The notes under the pieces: generated by a model
What the model was told of the DNA's origin: nothing
The model's input: only the letters and a program-made list of their open reading frames with translations
Database searches by the model: none
Shown: in pieces, positions 22,820-31,800 of the stretch
Layout of the letters: every line of letters starts with the position of its first letter
How positions within the stretch are numbered: the stretch's first letter is position 1
Made by a program: the position numbers and the translations under genes
Assembly: GCA_040902585.1 (NCBI GenBank)
Contig: JBBDXA010000101.1
Location: forward strand, 1-33,929
From: JBBDXA01 sp040902585
Lineage (GTDB): Bacteria > Planctomycetota > Phycisphaerae > Phycisphaerales > Phycisphaeraceae
Reading direction: 5' to 3'
Length of the DNA stretch: 33,929 nt

Positions 22820-24877
22820 TCACCTCAGCAGCATGAATTCGGAGCGGTTGACGAGCATCCAAAGCACATCGGCATAGGCACGAGGCGGATCATTCAGCTT
22901 GGCCACGTAGTCAAGTGCTTCATCACGCTCTTGCGCCGTTGGCCGCCGCGAGAGCGTGGAGAGATAAAGCCACTCGACCACCTGCTGCGGCGTGGGCACA
23001 GCGGTGCCGCCCTTGACACTCGGAGGCTGCACGGGCTTGCCGGGATTGCCGGTCTTGTCGAGCGGCGTCCAGGGGACATGGGCATACGCGCCCAGCGCCG
23101 CTCCGCCGACGAGCAGCCGCGGGTGGTTCAGCATCGCCAGCATCTGCGGGATGCCGTGCGTGAAGTCGGCCGCGTCTTCCTCGTTGGTGCAGAACTTGCG
23201 CTGGAACTCGAGGAGCTCATCACCCACGGCAGCGCTCTCGCCGTTGGTGTTGCCGTCCTTCGGATCGACCGAACGCAGGTCGAATTTCGGGTCGCCGTAG
23301 ATCTGCTTGAGTGACTCGTAGAGCACGTCGGCGTTCATCACCCGCACCGGCATCCGCCCGAAGCCGCGCACCAGCGCCGCACCTTGCGATTCGCTTTCAA
23401 CCGGCGCCGGTCGGCTCGTGCGCTGATACGCCGCACTGTTGCAGATGCACCGGACGATGTGCTTCACGTCGTAGTTGGAGGCCTTGAACTGCTGCTCGAG
23501 GAGGTCGAGCAGGTGGGGATGCGACGGCGGGTTGAGCGGCCGCAAGTCATCCACCGGATGCACAATGCCGCGGTTGAAGAAATAGCTCCAGGTGCGGTTG
23601 ACGAAGGCACGGGCGAAGTACGGATTCTCCTTCGCGGTGAGCCAGTTGAGCAGCGCCGGGCGCAGCGGTTCATCCCCGTCGGGCTTGTGCTCTTGCCCGG
23701 CGGGGAAGCGGGCGGAGATGCGCTTGCCCACGTTCTTGAACGATGACGAGGGGATGTCGATCGTGCCGATGGTGGCTGGATCGACCGGCTTGGGCTTCTT
23801 GTCGGGGTCCTGAGGCTTCTTCGGGTCGGGCTTGGGCGGCGGCGGGTTCTCGTACACCTTGGTGAAATCACCATTCGCCTTTTTGAAGAACGCGGCGAGC
23901 TGCCAGAATTCGTCCTGCGAGAAGACCCGATAGGGATCGTCATGGCACTGAGCGCACTGAATCTGCATGCCCATGAAGAGCGACGCCACACCGCGCGCCG
24001 AGCCGGCCGGCGTTGTTTTGCCGCCCTCGCCCATGAGTCCAAGGGCGACCACCTGCGGATGGTTCTTCGCTTCCCCCTCCACGCCAACCACCGCCCGCAC
24101 GATCTCGTCCCAAGGCTCATCGGCGTTGAACCGATCGGCGAACCATTTCCCCAGCGCCCGTGTTTCGTTCACCGGCTGCTTCCCGCTGTTGGGGTCCGAA
24201 GGCAGCTCCGGTGGAGCGATCCAGTCGCGCCAGGTCCGTCCGAACTGCTCACCGAACTGCGGCGACGCGAGCAACTCCTCAATCAACCGCCCGCGCTTGT
24301 CAATCTCGCTGCTGTCAAGGAACGCCGCGGCCTGTGCGGCCGTGGGGACCCGCCCCGCGAGGTCGAGATAGATCCGGCGAAGAAACTCGGCGTCGTCACT
24401 CGGCGACGCAGGCTTGAAGATCTGCCGGCGCAGGGCCGTATCAATCTCCGCATCGATCGCGGCGGCAACCACCGTCGGCGGATGCGTCGTCCCAACCGAC
24501 AGTTTGTGTGCCGCATCGCCCGGCAACGAGGCCACTGTCGGCAACTTCGCCGCCACCCAGCGCCGCAGCATCTCTTTCTCACCCGCGCTGAGCTTCTTCT
24601 CGCCTTTGGGCATCTCGCCGCTGTCAATCGCCTCCCACAATGGGCTCGCGTCCGGATCGCCCGGCTTCACTGCCGGCCCGCTCTTGCCGCCCTTGAGCAA
24701 TGCCGGCATCGAGCGCAGGTCGAGGTCGCCTTTCTGCAACAACCCGCCGTGGCACCCCAGGCAGTTGGAGGTCAGGATCGGCAGAACATCGCGCTCGAAA
24801 GTCACCATGTCCGCAGAAGCCATGCTTCGAGAAGCGGCGATCGACAGGACGAACATGATGAAAAGAGAGTGGCGCAT
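22820..24877 (-). CDS. PSD1 cytochrome, DUF1549-DUF1553 secreted protein
   Basis: 685 aa with a Sec signal peptide. The cytochrome-like PSD1 domain has Cys39-x2-Cys42-His43 (NCLGCHG) and GEMPKGEKKLS. DUF1549 begins near FLRRIYLDLAGRVPTAAQ and contains FGRTWRDW and the QCAQCHDDPY CxxCH motif. A Lys/Pro/Asp-rich linker (near KKPQDPDKKPKPVDP) leads to DUF1553, with NPYFARAFVNRTWSYFFNRG, IVHPVDD and the end LSRRPTAQERDEALDYV. The role is unknown; electron transfer to or from a DUF1501 partner is the usual guess. The start at 24877 is chosen because the signal peptide begins there, and a TATACA box is eight bases before it. A TGCATGCA palindrome is centred 51 bases upstream. Confidence 0.92.
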   Translation of the reverse strand: MRHSLFIMFVLSIAASRSMASADMVTFERDVLPILTSNCLGCHGGLLQKGDLDLRSMPALLKGGKSGPAVKPGDPDASPLWEAIDSGEMPKGEKKLSAGEKEMLRRWVAAKLPTVASLPGDAAHKLSVGTTHPPTVVAAAIDAEIDTALRRQIFKPASPSDDAEFLRRIYLDLAGRVPTAAQAAAFLDSSEIDKRGRLIEELLASPQFGEQFGRTWRDWIAPPELPSDPNSGKQPVNETRALGKWFADRFNADEPWDEIVRAVVGVEGEAKNHPQVVALGLMGEGGKTTPAGSARGVASLFMGMQIQCAQCHDDPYRVFSQDEFWQLAAFFKKANGDFTKVYENPPPPKPDPKKPQDPDKKPKPVDPATIGTIDIPSSSFKNVGKRISARFPAGQEHKPDGDEPLRPALLNWLTAKENPYFARAFVNRTWSYFFNRGIVHPVDDLRPLNPPSHPHLLDLLEQQFKASNYDVKHIVRCICNSAAYQRTSRPAPVESESQGAALVRGFGRMPVRVMNADVLYESLKQIYGDPKFDLRSVDPKDGNTNGESAAVGDELLEFQRKFCTNEEDAADFTHGIPQMLAMLNHPRLLVGGAALGAYAHVPWTPLDKTGNPGKPVQPPSVKGGTAVPTPQQVVEWLYLSTLSRRPTAQERDEALDYVAKLNDPPRAYADVLWMLVNRSEFMLLR

Positions 24878-24924
24878 CCTGTATACCCGCCGCCCAAAAC
24901 TCGGTACATTCAATTGCCTTAAAC

Positions 24925-24932
24925 TGCATGCA
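24925..24932. promoter_or_regulatory. TGCATGCA palindrome, site C
   Basis: TGCATGCA lies in TAAACTGCATGCAGGTTA, palindromic over nearly all 18 bases, in the divergent gap between the DUF1549 gene (starts 24877) and the GntR gene (starts 25046). Its place beside the only transcription-factor gene of the block makes it a good candidate for the GntR operator, including autoregulation. Confidence 0.5.
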
Positions 24933-25045
24933 GGTTACCGGCGATCCGTCGCGCCGGCATCCCGTGTTCTTTATCATGCGATCAGCGCAATCCCCCGCCG
25001 CAGGTCGCCGGCATTGCGCCGATGCGAGCTTGAAGACCGGCTGAA

Positions 25046-25729
25046 ATGCCGCTTCCGCCACAGTCCAACACCATGCGACTACGAGTGAAATCCGACATCA
25101 GGCTGTCCGACGCGGTGTACGAAACGCTGCTGGAGGCCATCCTCCGCGGCCGTCTGGCGACAGGCGAGGTCGTCAGCGAGGTGGCCCTCGCGCAGAAACT
25201 CCAGGTCAGCCGAACCCCGGTGCACGACGCGCTGCGGCAGTTGGCCAAAGACGGTCTGGTGCGTCAGGAAGCCAACCGCCGCGCGGTCATCGCCAGCTTC
25301 ACCGCCGAAGACATCTACGACATCTTCGAGATGCGAAAGATCCTCGAAGGCGAAGCGGCCCGGCGCGCGGCCACGCGCATCGGCCCTCAAGTTCTCGCTG
25401 AACTCCGCCGGATGATGGGTGACCTGAAGGCCGATCCCGAAGCGCCCAACTGGATCACCCGCTGGGCCGACTTCGACGACGCCTTCCACTCCGCCATCGC
25501 CGCCGCCGCCGGCAGCCCGCGGCTGGCGCAGGACATCTCGCGCTACCGCATGCTCCACCGCGGCATCAACAAGCTCTCGACAACTGTTGAAGCCCTTCAG
25601 CAGGCAATGGCGGAACACGAAGCAATACTCGAGGCGCTCGACGCACGTAACGCTAAGGCCTCCCACGCCGCGATGATCAATCATCTTCAGGGGTGGCAGG
25701 CTTACTTTGTGCGACATTTCCGAAAGTAA
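25046..25729 (+). CDS. GntR-family regulator with FCD domain
   Basis: 227 aa. Residues 15-80 form the winged helix-turn-helix (SDAVYETLLEAILRGRLATG, EVALAQKLQVSRTPVHDALRQL, GLVRQEANRRAVI). Residues 95-220 are the all-helical FCD effector domain with candidate metal ligands Asp144 and His148 (DFDDAFHSAI), His191 and His213. FCD regulators usually sense sugar acids or other carboxylates, often bound through a metal, and repress the adjacent catabolic operon. The start may be 25046 or the internal ATG at 25073. It is divergent from the DUF1549 operon and next to the TGCATGCA site C. Confidence 0.9.
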   Translation: MPLPPQSNTMRLRVKSDIRLSDAVYETLLEAILRGRLATGEVVSEVALAQKLQVSRTPVHDALRQLAKDGLVRQEANRRAVIASFTAEDIYDIFEMRKILEGEAARRAATRIGPQVLAELRRMMGDLKADPEAPNWITRWADFDDAFHSAIAAAAGSPRLAQDISRYRMLHRGINKLSTTVEALQQAMAEHEAILEALDARNAKASHAAMINHLQGWQAYFVRHFRK

Positions 25730-26114
25730 CCACACGCCGGATTACGCCACCTGTGGATCCGTGACGATTCGTTTCGTAGCGCAACTTCAGCGTTCGATTT
25801 GTGGGCGCGCTACCTTTGCGCCTCGAGCGCTGAGCAGCGAACCTAGCATCTGGCATCGCAACCCACGACCTCCGGGGTTTGACCCCGACGGATGCACCAC
25901 TGTCGATTCAGCCGGTTTATACCCCGAAAGCGATTTCGTCGACGCCTTGTAGGATGCATGTCTCACGTCGCACCTGTCGATTCAATTGGAGACGATTGCA
26001 ATGCCGTCAGGACTCCGGTCTCATCCACTTCGACACCTTTCTATTCGTGTGCCCTGGCATGACGTTGGATGGGATGGCCGCGTATGCCAGGCTCCGACCC
26101 TCTGATCGTGATAG
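25730..26114. other. 385-bp stretch without a recognisable gene
   Basis: No conserved coding sequence, RNA gene or strong hairpin was found. Two short frames (25707-25952 and 25879-26151 on the + strand) carry no family signal. GTCGATTCA recurs at about 25903 and 25977. By eye GC is lower than in the flanks. It separates the secreted-protein locus from the arsenic/molybdoenzyme region and may mark an old junction. Confidence 0.5.
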
Positions 26115-29100
26115 TCACCTGACCGGTTCAAGATTCACATGCGTGTCATAGAAGCTCACGCTGCCGCCGACCGGGTCGAGCATGCAGGTGTTTTTCTGGG
26201 CGGGGTCGGTCCACATCGCGGCATTCGCATGCACACCAGCGGTGCGGCGCTCTTCGCCTTTGATCACGTGGCCGTCGATGGTGATGTCAGCCGCGCCGGT
26301 GGCCCAGTGGCCAAAGCCCAGCGTGAAGCTGATCACGCCTGGCCGCATCGTCTGCGTGAAGACCACTTTGCCGACCATGTCTTTCTTCTTGCCTGCGCCA
26401 AGGTCCCACTCGCCTTTGAGGTTGGTGGCGCTGACGACCTTCACCATCTGGCCGTTGGTGAGGTTCATCTTCTCCGCATCGCGCGGATTGATGAGGATGC
26501 CGTTGGTCGGCGTGATCGCGGAGAGCCAGGGATCCGCAATCGTGCGGCTCTTGGTTGCGGTGATGGTGCGATTGGTGATCAGCGCAAGGTCGTGGCCTTT
26601 GCGCAGTTCGGTGGGTTCGTTGCCGTGGTAGTCGCGGATGGGCAGATAGACCGCGTAACCCGGGTTGCTCTTGCCGGTGCCTGCGTGGATGGTCGCGGCA
26701 GTCTTCTCCTGATAGAGATTCAGCAGCTTGCCATAAGGATGCGCGTGCAGCTCGCCTTTGAACGCCTTATCCGCATCCTCGAATCGCCCGCCGCGGTTGA
26801 GCACGTACACCACCTTGGGCCACATTTTTTCGCCGACAATCGCGCGCCATCGCGCAACATCGAATACCTCGCTGGGCAGATGCCGGCGAGCCTGCGCGAG
26901 CAGTTCGATTTCGTGAGCATCCGCATCAGGCACCTGCTGCGATCCATCGGGCTTCTCGCCGAAGGCGACGTTGGCCACAGCCCTTAGATTCAGATCATCC
27001 GGATGACTCAGGTCCATGCCCGGACCGAAGCCATCCTTGCCAAAACCCGGCAGTTTGAGCTGCTCGGCGATGCCCATGAGCATCGTCTCGAAGCAGATCG
27101 GTGCCTTCTGTCCGAACACCGTGCAACTCTGCGGGATCGGCGCGATCACCGGTTGACGGATCGGCTGACTCTTGATGGGCATGTTCGGATGGCTGCCCTG
27201 AAACTCCCATCGCTCCAGGAACGACGTGTCCGGGAAAATGTAGTCGGCATACATCGACGTCGAGCCGACGACGATGTCGTTGCTGATGAAGAGTGGCAGC
27301 TTCTTCAGGTCGCAGAGGATTTCAATATTGGTGTGACCCGCGGGCAGTGAATAAGTCGGCGCGCCCATGTACATCACCAGCGCCTTCACCGGATACGGAT
27401 ACGCATCGCCGATGGAGGGGATGATCTCTTCGTACACGTCGCTGGAGAGCGGGTACCAGTTTCGCTTCGCGGGATAGCCGGCGAAGATGGTGGTCTTTTC
27501 GTAATCGAGGCCGTGACGAATGGAGCTGATGCCAAAGGGCTTGATCGCGCCGGGGTGGGCTTTTAGGTCGAACAGTTTGCCTTTGCCCTCCAAGTCCCAC
27601 TTGTTGGCGGCGATGACGCCGCCTTTGTGATCGACGTTGCCCAGCATCATGTTGACGCACATCCAGGCGAAGATGTTGTAGAAGCCGTTGGTGTGCTGAG
27701 CGGGGCCGCGGTGCATGTCCACAGCCGCATGCTTGCCGTAGCTGGTGAGTTCACGGGCCACGGCAATGACATCCGACTCGCGCAGGCCGGCGATCTCGCA
27801 CCAGTCGGCGATGGACTTCGTGAGCGTTTCGTCCTTGAGGATTTGCAGACCGGTCTTGATGTGCGTGCCATCGGGCAGCTTGGTGTCCACAAACAGATCG
27901 GCGACGACAGGTGTCTTGTCATCGTTGGGATCGAGCGCGGTGAGCTTGCCATTGACCCGGACGGTGAGGAACTTCTCGACAAATTCCTTGCCATCAGCGA
28001 GCTTGCGCGTCTCAGCAGCGATCACCGGCTGACCATCGATCACCACATCGGCAGCGCGGAGCAGCTTGCCGGGTTTGCCGTCTTTGAGGATGACCAGATT
28101 CGTCGCGTTGGTCCAGCTCGCTTCGCCCGCAGCCTTCGCGGCAGCCTTGTTCGCATTGGCGAGGAACTTCGCATCGAAGCGATCGTTCTCAAACATCCAT
28201 CGCATCACCGCCATCGCCAGCGCGGCATCGGTGCCCGGCTTGATGGGCAGCCACTTCCACGCCTTGCTCGCAACCTTGCTGAAGCGCGGATCGACCACGG
28301 CGATCTTGGTGTGGCCGTTGATGAGATTTTCCGTGAGGCGCACGGTGCGATTCGGCGGGCCATAGTTGGCTTCGAATAGATTCGCGCCGATGAAGAGGAT
28401 GAACTTCGCGTGTTCATCATCGCTTTGAAAATAGAACTTCTGACCGTTCGCGTACTTGCCGCCCTCGTACTGCTCACTGATCGCCTTGCAGGTGAAGTAG
28501 AGCGAGCCTTGGCAGACGGTGGTGTGGCCGTGGGCGTTGGTGGTGCCGAAGCCGGTGGCGAATCGTTTGTAGAGCTGGCCGCGACCATCCTTGAGCCGAC
28601 CCCAGGAGACGACGAACTGATTGTTCTTCGGGCCAAGGTCCGGATGGTCGGGGTCGATGAGCTTGTCCAGATTGGCCGAGTGTGTTTCCTTGAACGCAGC
28701 GACGAGCGCCTTCTTCTTCTCCTTGTCCTTCTCATCGAGAATCGCCTTGACATCGCTCTCCATCGCCTTGGCAACTTTCGCATCGGTCAGCGCCATGATG
28801 GAGCGAAGGCCTTCGACTTCGCGGTATTCTTCACCGGGCAGCGATGCGAAAAGTTTGCCGCCTTCGCAGACTTCCTTGATGGCCTGCTCGAAGGGGATGG
28901 AGATCCATTTGTTCTCGCCGCGCTGCCCGGCGCGTTTGAGCACCTTGCGAAGGCGATAGGGATCATATGCGGTCTGCAAACCCGCCTGTCCTTTGGGGCA
29001 GACCGAGCCATCGACAGGCATCGCGTCTTCGACGTTGGTCGCGTAAGGCAGGTGCGGCAGGAGCGTCCAGGGGTTGTAGGGGTTGCCATCGATCTTGGTG

Positions 29101-29372
29101 ACGACGCCGTCCTGGAGCTTGCACTTGATGCCGCAGCCGGTGTTGCACTGGAGGCAGGCGGAGTAAATGGTGTTCTGCGACAGCGCCAGTTCGTACGGCG
29201 CATCGGGACGATCGCTGTTGAGGATCGCGCTGCCGGCTGCGCCGTGGTCAGGCGACTCACCGGCGAGCGACTTCTCGGCGAGGATCGAACCGAGCAGCGC
29301 ACCGCCCGCGAGGAAGCGACGGCGAGAGAGAACAGCAGCATCTTGCTTGGACATTGGCTTGGACTTTGACAT
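26115..29372 (-). CDS. Tat-exported molybdopterin oxidoreductase, TtrA/SrdA/ArrA-like
   Basis: 1085 aa, a catalytic subunit of the DMSO-reductase family. A Tat signal (SRRRFLAGG, residues 16-24) exports it folded. The 4Fe-4S site is Cys73-x2-Cys76-x3-Cys80-x44-Cys125 (CLQCNTGC then SVCPKGQ). HGHTTVCQGSLYFTCKAIS offers Cys287 as the probable molybdenum ligand, and the molybdopterin dinucleotide-binding domain closes the C-terminus (MTLGFGHWATG type). Length and motifs point to the tetrathionate, selenate and arsenate reductase branch, not to AioA. The substrate cannot be decided from motifs alone; the B-C-A gene order matches ttrBCA, while the nearby ACR3/ArsA genes favour an arsenic role. AAGGTG precedes ATG 29372. 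Tellurite, polysulfide or thiosulfate are other options. Confidence 0.85.
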   Translation of the reverse strand: MSKSKPMSKQDAAVLSRRRFLAGGALLGSILAEKSLAGESPDHGAAGSAILNSDRPDAPYELALSQNTIYSACLQCNTGCGIKCKLQDGVVTKIDGNPYNPWTLLPHLPYATNVEDAMPVDGSVCPKGQAGLQTAYDPYRLRKVLKRAGQRGENKWISIPFEQAIKEVCEGGKLFASLPGEEYREVEGLRSIMALTDAKVAKAMESDVKAILDEKDKEKKKALVAAFKETHSANLDKLIDPDHPDLGPKNNQFVVSWGRLKDGRGQLYKRFATGFGTTNAHGHTTVCQGSLYFTCKAISEQYEGGKYANGQKFYFQSDDEHAKFILFIGANLFEANYGPPNRTVRLTENLINGHTKIAVVDPRFSKVASKAWKWLPIKPGTDAALAMAVMRWMFENDRFDAKFLANANKAAAKAAGEASWTNATNLVILKDGKPGKLLRAADVVIDGQPVIAAETRKLADGKEFVEKFLTVRVNGKLTALDPNDDKTPVVADLFVDTKLPDGTHIKTGLQILKDETLTKSIADWCEIAGLRESDVIAVARELTSYGKHAAVDMHRGPAQHTNGFYNIFAWMCVNMMLGNVDHKGGVIAANKWDLEGKGKLFDLKAHPGAIKPFGISSIRHGLDYEKTTIFAGYPAKRNWYPLSSDVYEEIIPSIGDAYPYPVKALVMYMGAPTYSLPAGHTNIEILCDLKKLPLFISNDIVVGSTSMYADYIFPDTSFLERWEFQGSHPNMPIKSQPIRQPVIAPIPQSCTVFGQKAPICFETMLMGIAEQLKLPGFGKDGFGPGMDLSHPDDLNLRAVANVAFGEKPDGSQQVPDADAHEIELLAQARRHLPSEVFDVARWRAIVGEKMWPKVVYVLNRGGRFEDADKAFKGELHAHPYGKLLNLYQEKTAATIHAGTGKSNPGYAVYLPIRDYHGNEPTELRKGHDLALITNRTITATKSRTIADPWLSAITPTNGILINPRDAEKMNLTNGQMVKVVSATNLKGEWDLGAGKKKDMVGKVVFTQTMRPGVISFTLGFGHWATGAADITIDGHVIKGEERRTAGVHANAAMWTDPAQKNTCMLDPVGGSVSFYDTHVNLEPVR

Positions 29373-29441
29373 GATGTCACCTTCGTTTCAGTCAGAGATC
29401 AATTGCAGATTCAAATCACATCCGCGCGGGATCACAGCGGA

Positions 29442-30686
29442 TCACTTCTTCTTGTTGCCGTTGGTTTCTTTGTCGAGTCGCACAGCAATCGTCGCACCAA
29501 TCCGGCGGGCGATGACGTAGGTCGCCATGCCCAAAGCGATGAGGAACAGACCCACGAGATACTCCATCGCTGTCGCGTGGTAGGTGTAGTTCAAACGCGG
29601 ATGATGAAACGCTTCCTGCAAGCCCTTGAGCTCCGGCACCGACTGCCCGGGGATCAGCACGTTGAGACGTGTGGTGAGCATCGTGATCGCCACCAGCAGT
29701 GCGCCCACCGCCCAGATGCCGCGACGATGCGTGAAGAAGAAAAGCACCAGCGGCACGATCGCACCGATCAACAGATGCACGATCCAGAACGCCCACCAGT
29801 ACGGCCCCCACAGAATCATTTCGATGGCGGGCGAATGGCTGGCCGGGCTCCAGATGGCGATGGAAAACTCGGCGAACTCAAGCACGAGATAGATGGACAA
29901 TCCGCAAGCCACGACGATGCGCAGGCGGTTGAGCGCTTCATCATGCTCAGCCTGCGAATCCATGGACGCCCAGCGGAAAGCCTGCGGGCCCAGCGCGGCT
30001 CGGACGAACATCAGCATGGCCGCGCCGCTGGTGATCGCGGATGCGAGAAAGAGCACGGGGAACAGTGCGCTGTGCCAGAACGGCCGGGCATCGACGACAC
30101 CGAAGAACGCGCCGCTCTGACTGGGAATCAGGCACGCCAGGAAAATGCCCAGCACGAGAAACGGCTTAAGCCACGTCGAGCGCGGCCGGAAGCTGAGCAC
30201 CCATGTCACCACCGCCACGCCGATGAACGCCATGTACATCCACGAATTGAACGCCATCATGCTCGTGAAGTTCGGCGAGGTCATGATGCGGTGGGCGCGG
30301 TCGAGCCGACCCAGGTCGAGCCAGACCGCCATGAAGGAAGGCACCATCGCCGCGATGCTCAGCACGATGACAGTGCGAAGCATCGAGGCGGTGCCCAGGC
30401 CGCGCGCGCCCAGGATGTAGCCCATCGCGCCGACGACAAACGCCCCGCCGGCGATGCCCACACCATGAAAGTAGATGGCGATCCACAGGCCCCACGGCAC
30501 GTAGGAGCCGTAGCCCGCAGGCATGTGGCCCATGGTCACGCGCTGATACATGCCGATGAGACCCAGGCCGAGGAGGAGGAACCAGACGATCCAGATCTGT
30601 TTCGCGTAAGGCGAACGCCAGATGTATTTATCGACGGCTTGGGCTTCATCGAGCATCGGGCCATTGGCGTTGGGGAGAGAGGTCAT
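29442..30686 (-). CDS. NrfD/TtrC-type membrane anchor subunit
   Basis: 414 aa with about nine or ten membrane segments, approximately at 30-48, 65-88, 100-120, 145-165, 178-195, 205-230, 260-280, 295-320, 325-345 and 375-400. NrfD-family markers are WGLWIAIYFHGVGIAGGAF and the WLDLGR loop. NrfD subunits bind and oxidise or reduce quinone and pass electrons to the ferredoxin subunit. The next gene in transcription is the catalytic subunit, 69 bases on. The Fe-S gene lies upstream, with a REPIN-like repeat in the gap. The start at 30686 (GGAG upstream) is chosen because the longer frame reads through that repeat. Confidence 0.9.
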   Translation of the reverse strand: MTSLPNANGPMLDEAQAVDKYIWRSPYAKQIWIVWFLLLGLGLIGMYQRVTMGHMPAGYGSYVPWGLWIAIYFHGVGIAGGAFVVGAMGYILGARGLGTASMLRTVIVLSIAAMVPSFMAVWLDLGRLDRAHRIMTSPNFTSMMAFNSWMYMAFIGVAVVTWVLSFRPRSTWLKPFLVLGIFLACLIPSQSGAFFGVVDARPFWHSALFPVLFLASAITSGAAMLMFVRAALGPQAFRWASMDSQAEHDEALNRLRIVVACGLSIYLVLEFAEFSIAIWSPASHSPAIEMILWGPYWWAFWIVHLLIGAIVPLVLFFFTHRRGIWAVGALLVAITMLTTRLNVLIPGQSVPELKGLQEAFHHPRLNYTYHATAMEYLVGLFLIALGMATYVIARRIGATIAVRLDKETNGNKKK

Positions 30687-30723
30687 GACTGTGAACTCCG
30701 CGATTGGAGGCTGCTGTTGTCTT

Positions 30724-30855
30724 ACTCCCCTCCCTCTTAGGGAGGGGCGGGGGGAGGGTCGGGCGAGCGGCTGCACTGTGAGCCTGATTGCGAATCGAAG
30801 CTTGGGGCAGCAGTGCGCTCGACCCTCCCCTAGCCCCTCCCTAAGAGGGAGGGGA
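30724..30855. repeat. REPIN-like double hairpin, CCCCTCCCT family
   Basis: Two near-identical hairpins face each other: 30727-30747 (CCCCTCCCT, CTT, AGGGAGGGG) and 30834-30854 (CCCCTCCCT, AAG, AGGGAGGGG). The adjoining GGGGAGGGTCG and CGACCCTCCCC extend the arms. Open frames across it translate to PLPLREG-like peptides, which often appear as false ORFs at such repeats. It lies between the Fe-S and NrfD genes of one operon. Confidence 0.75.
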
Positions 30856-30875
30856 ATCAATCACACGCAATACGT

Positions 30876-31787
30876 TCACACGATGTAGTAAACGCGCGGC
30901 TTCGTGCCATGCTGTGGCAGCAGCGTCTGCACGTTGTTCTTCGTGATCAGTTCCGTCACCATGCTGTCGGGATCGTTGGCATCGCCGAAGTAAGTCGCCC
31001 GGCCGATGCAGGTCGTCGTGCATGAAGGCAACTGGCCGACCTCCAGACGATGCAGACAAAAGTGACACTTGCGGGCGTTGCCCATCGGCGACTGATGATC
31101 GCTGCGGTCCCAGCTCTTGCCATACTCGTGGCTGGGTGCATCGGCCCATGGCGCTTGCGGGCCATAGGTCGCCGCGTCATCGTCGGTTGAGGCACCTTCG
31201 GATGCGCCTTCCAGATAAGAGTGGCCAAAGTCGCTGGTGCGTGCGCCGTAGGGACAGGCGGTCAGGCAATACCGGCAGCCGATGCACTTGTCGTAATCCA
31301 CCGCGACGATGCCATCGGGCCGCTTCCATGTCGCCTTCACCGGACACACCGGCACGCAGGGCGGATTGTCGCACTGCATGCACGGCCGGGGCGTGAAACG
31401 AAGCTGCACGTTGGGATACTCGCCAAACTCCTCGGTCACCACCGGACGATAAACCACGCCCGGCGGCAGCTTGTTTTCCGCAACGCAGGCGATGGTGCAG
31501 GCGTGGCAACCGACACACTTGCGCGTGTCGATCACCATGATCCATCGCCGCTCCTCCACGGGCTTGGCCATCGCCTTCACCAGCTCGCGCTGCATGCGGA
31601 GCAGCACATCTTCATCATGCTGCGGCTTGATGTTGTTGAGCACCGTCAGATGGCGAACGGTCTTCTCGCCGACGGGATCAGAGGTCGTCGTGGACAGGCG
31701 GTCCTTGAGCACCAGCGCGCCGGCCGCGGCCACACTCGCTGTCACGAGGGCACCAGCCTTCACAAATTCTCGTCGATCCATGCTCAT
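30876..31787 (-). CDS. Four-cluster ferredoxin subunit (TtrB/SrdB/ArrB-like)
   Basis: 303 aa with an N-terminal Tat-like sequence (DRREFVKAGALVTASVAAAG). Sixteen cysteines form four 4Fe-4S sites: Cys91/94/97/101, Cys136/139/144/148, Cys168/171/174/178 and Cys241/244/256/260, as in electron-transfer subunits of the DMSO-reductase family. It would carry electrons between the NrfD quinone site and the molybdenum subunit on the outer face of the membrane. AAAGGAG lies ahead of ATG 31787. The Rrf2 gene ends 13 bases upstream, so regulator and structural genes are co-transcribed. Tat export of the Fe-S subunit is as expected for this enzyme branch, although hitch-hiking is also known. Confidence 0.92.
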   Translation of the reverse strand: MSMDRREFVKAGALVTASVAAAGALVLKDRLSTTTSDPVGEKTVRHLTVLNNIKPQHDEDVLLRMQRELVKAMAKPVEERRWIMVIDTRKCVGCHACTIACVAENKLPPGVVYRPVVTEEFGEYPNVQLRFTPRPCMQCDNPPCVPVCPVKATWKRPDGIVAVDYDKCIGCRYCLTACPYGARTSDFGHSYLEGASEGASTDDDAATYGPQAPWADAPSHEYGKSWDRSDHQSPMGNARKCHFCLHRLEVGQLPSCTTTCIGRATYFGDANDPDSMVTELITKNNVQTLLPQHGTKPRVYYIV

Positions 31788-31800
31788 GACCGGCTCCTTT

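Noticed and set aside
25850..25900. Possible tRNA T-arm-like sequence (GGGGTTTGACCCC region)
   Set aside because: No D-arm, anticodon arm or matching acceptor strands could be placed around it on either strand.
28410..29369. A 319-codon + strand frame opposite the molybdopterin subunit
   Set aside because: It overlaps the Tat signal and Fe-S motif region of a recognised enzyme and shows no domain of its own.
26115..29372. Arsenite oxidase AioA as identity of the molybdoenzyme
   Set aside because: AioA pairs with a Rieske subunit and has a 3Fe-4S motif; here there is a 4Fe-4S four-cysteine site, a four-cluster ferredoxin and an NrfD partner.
31370..31382. Additional TGCATGCA match near 31373
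   Set aside because: It lies inside the Fe-S subunit gene within a conserved Cys-Met-Gln-Cys codon run, so it is explained by coding sequence.
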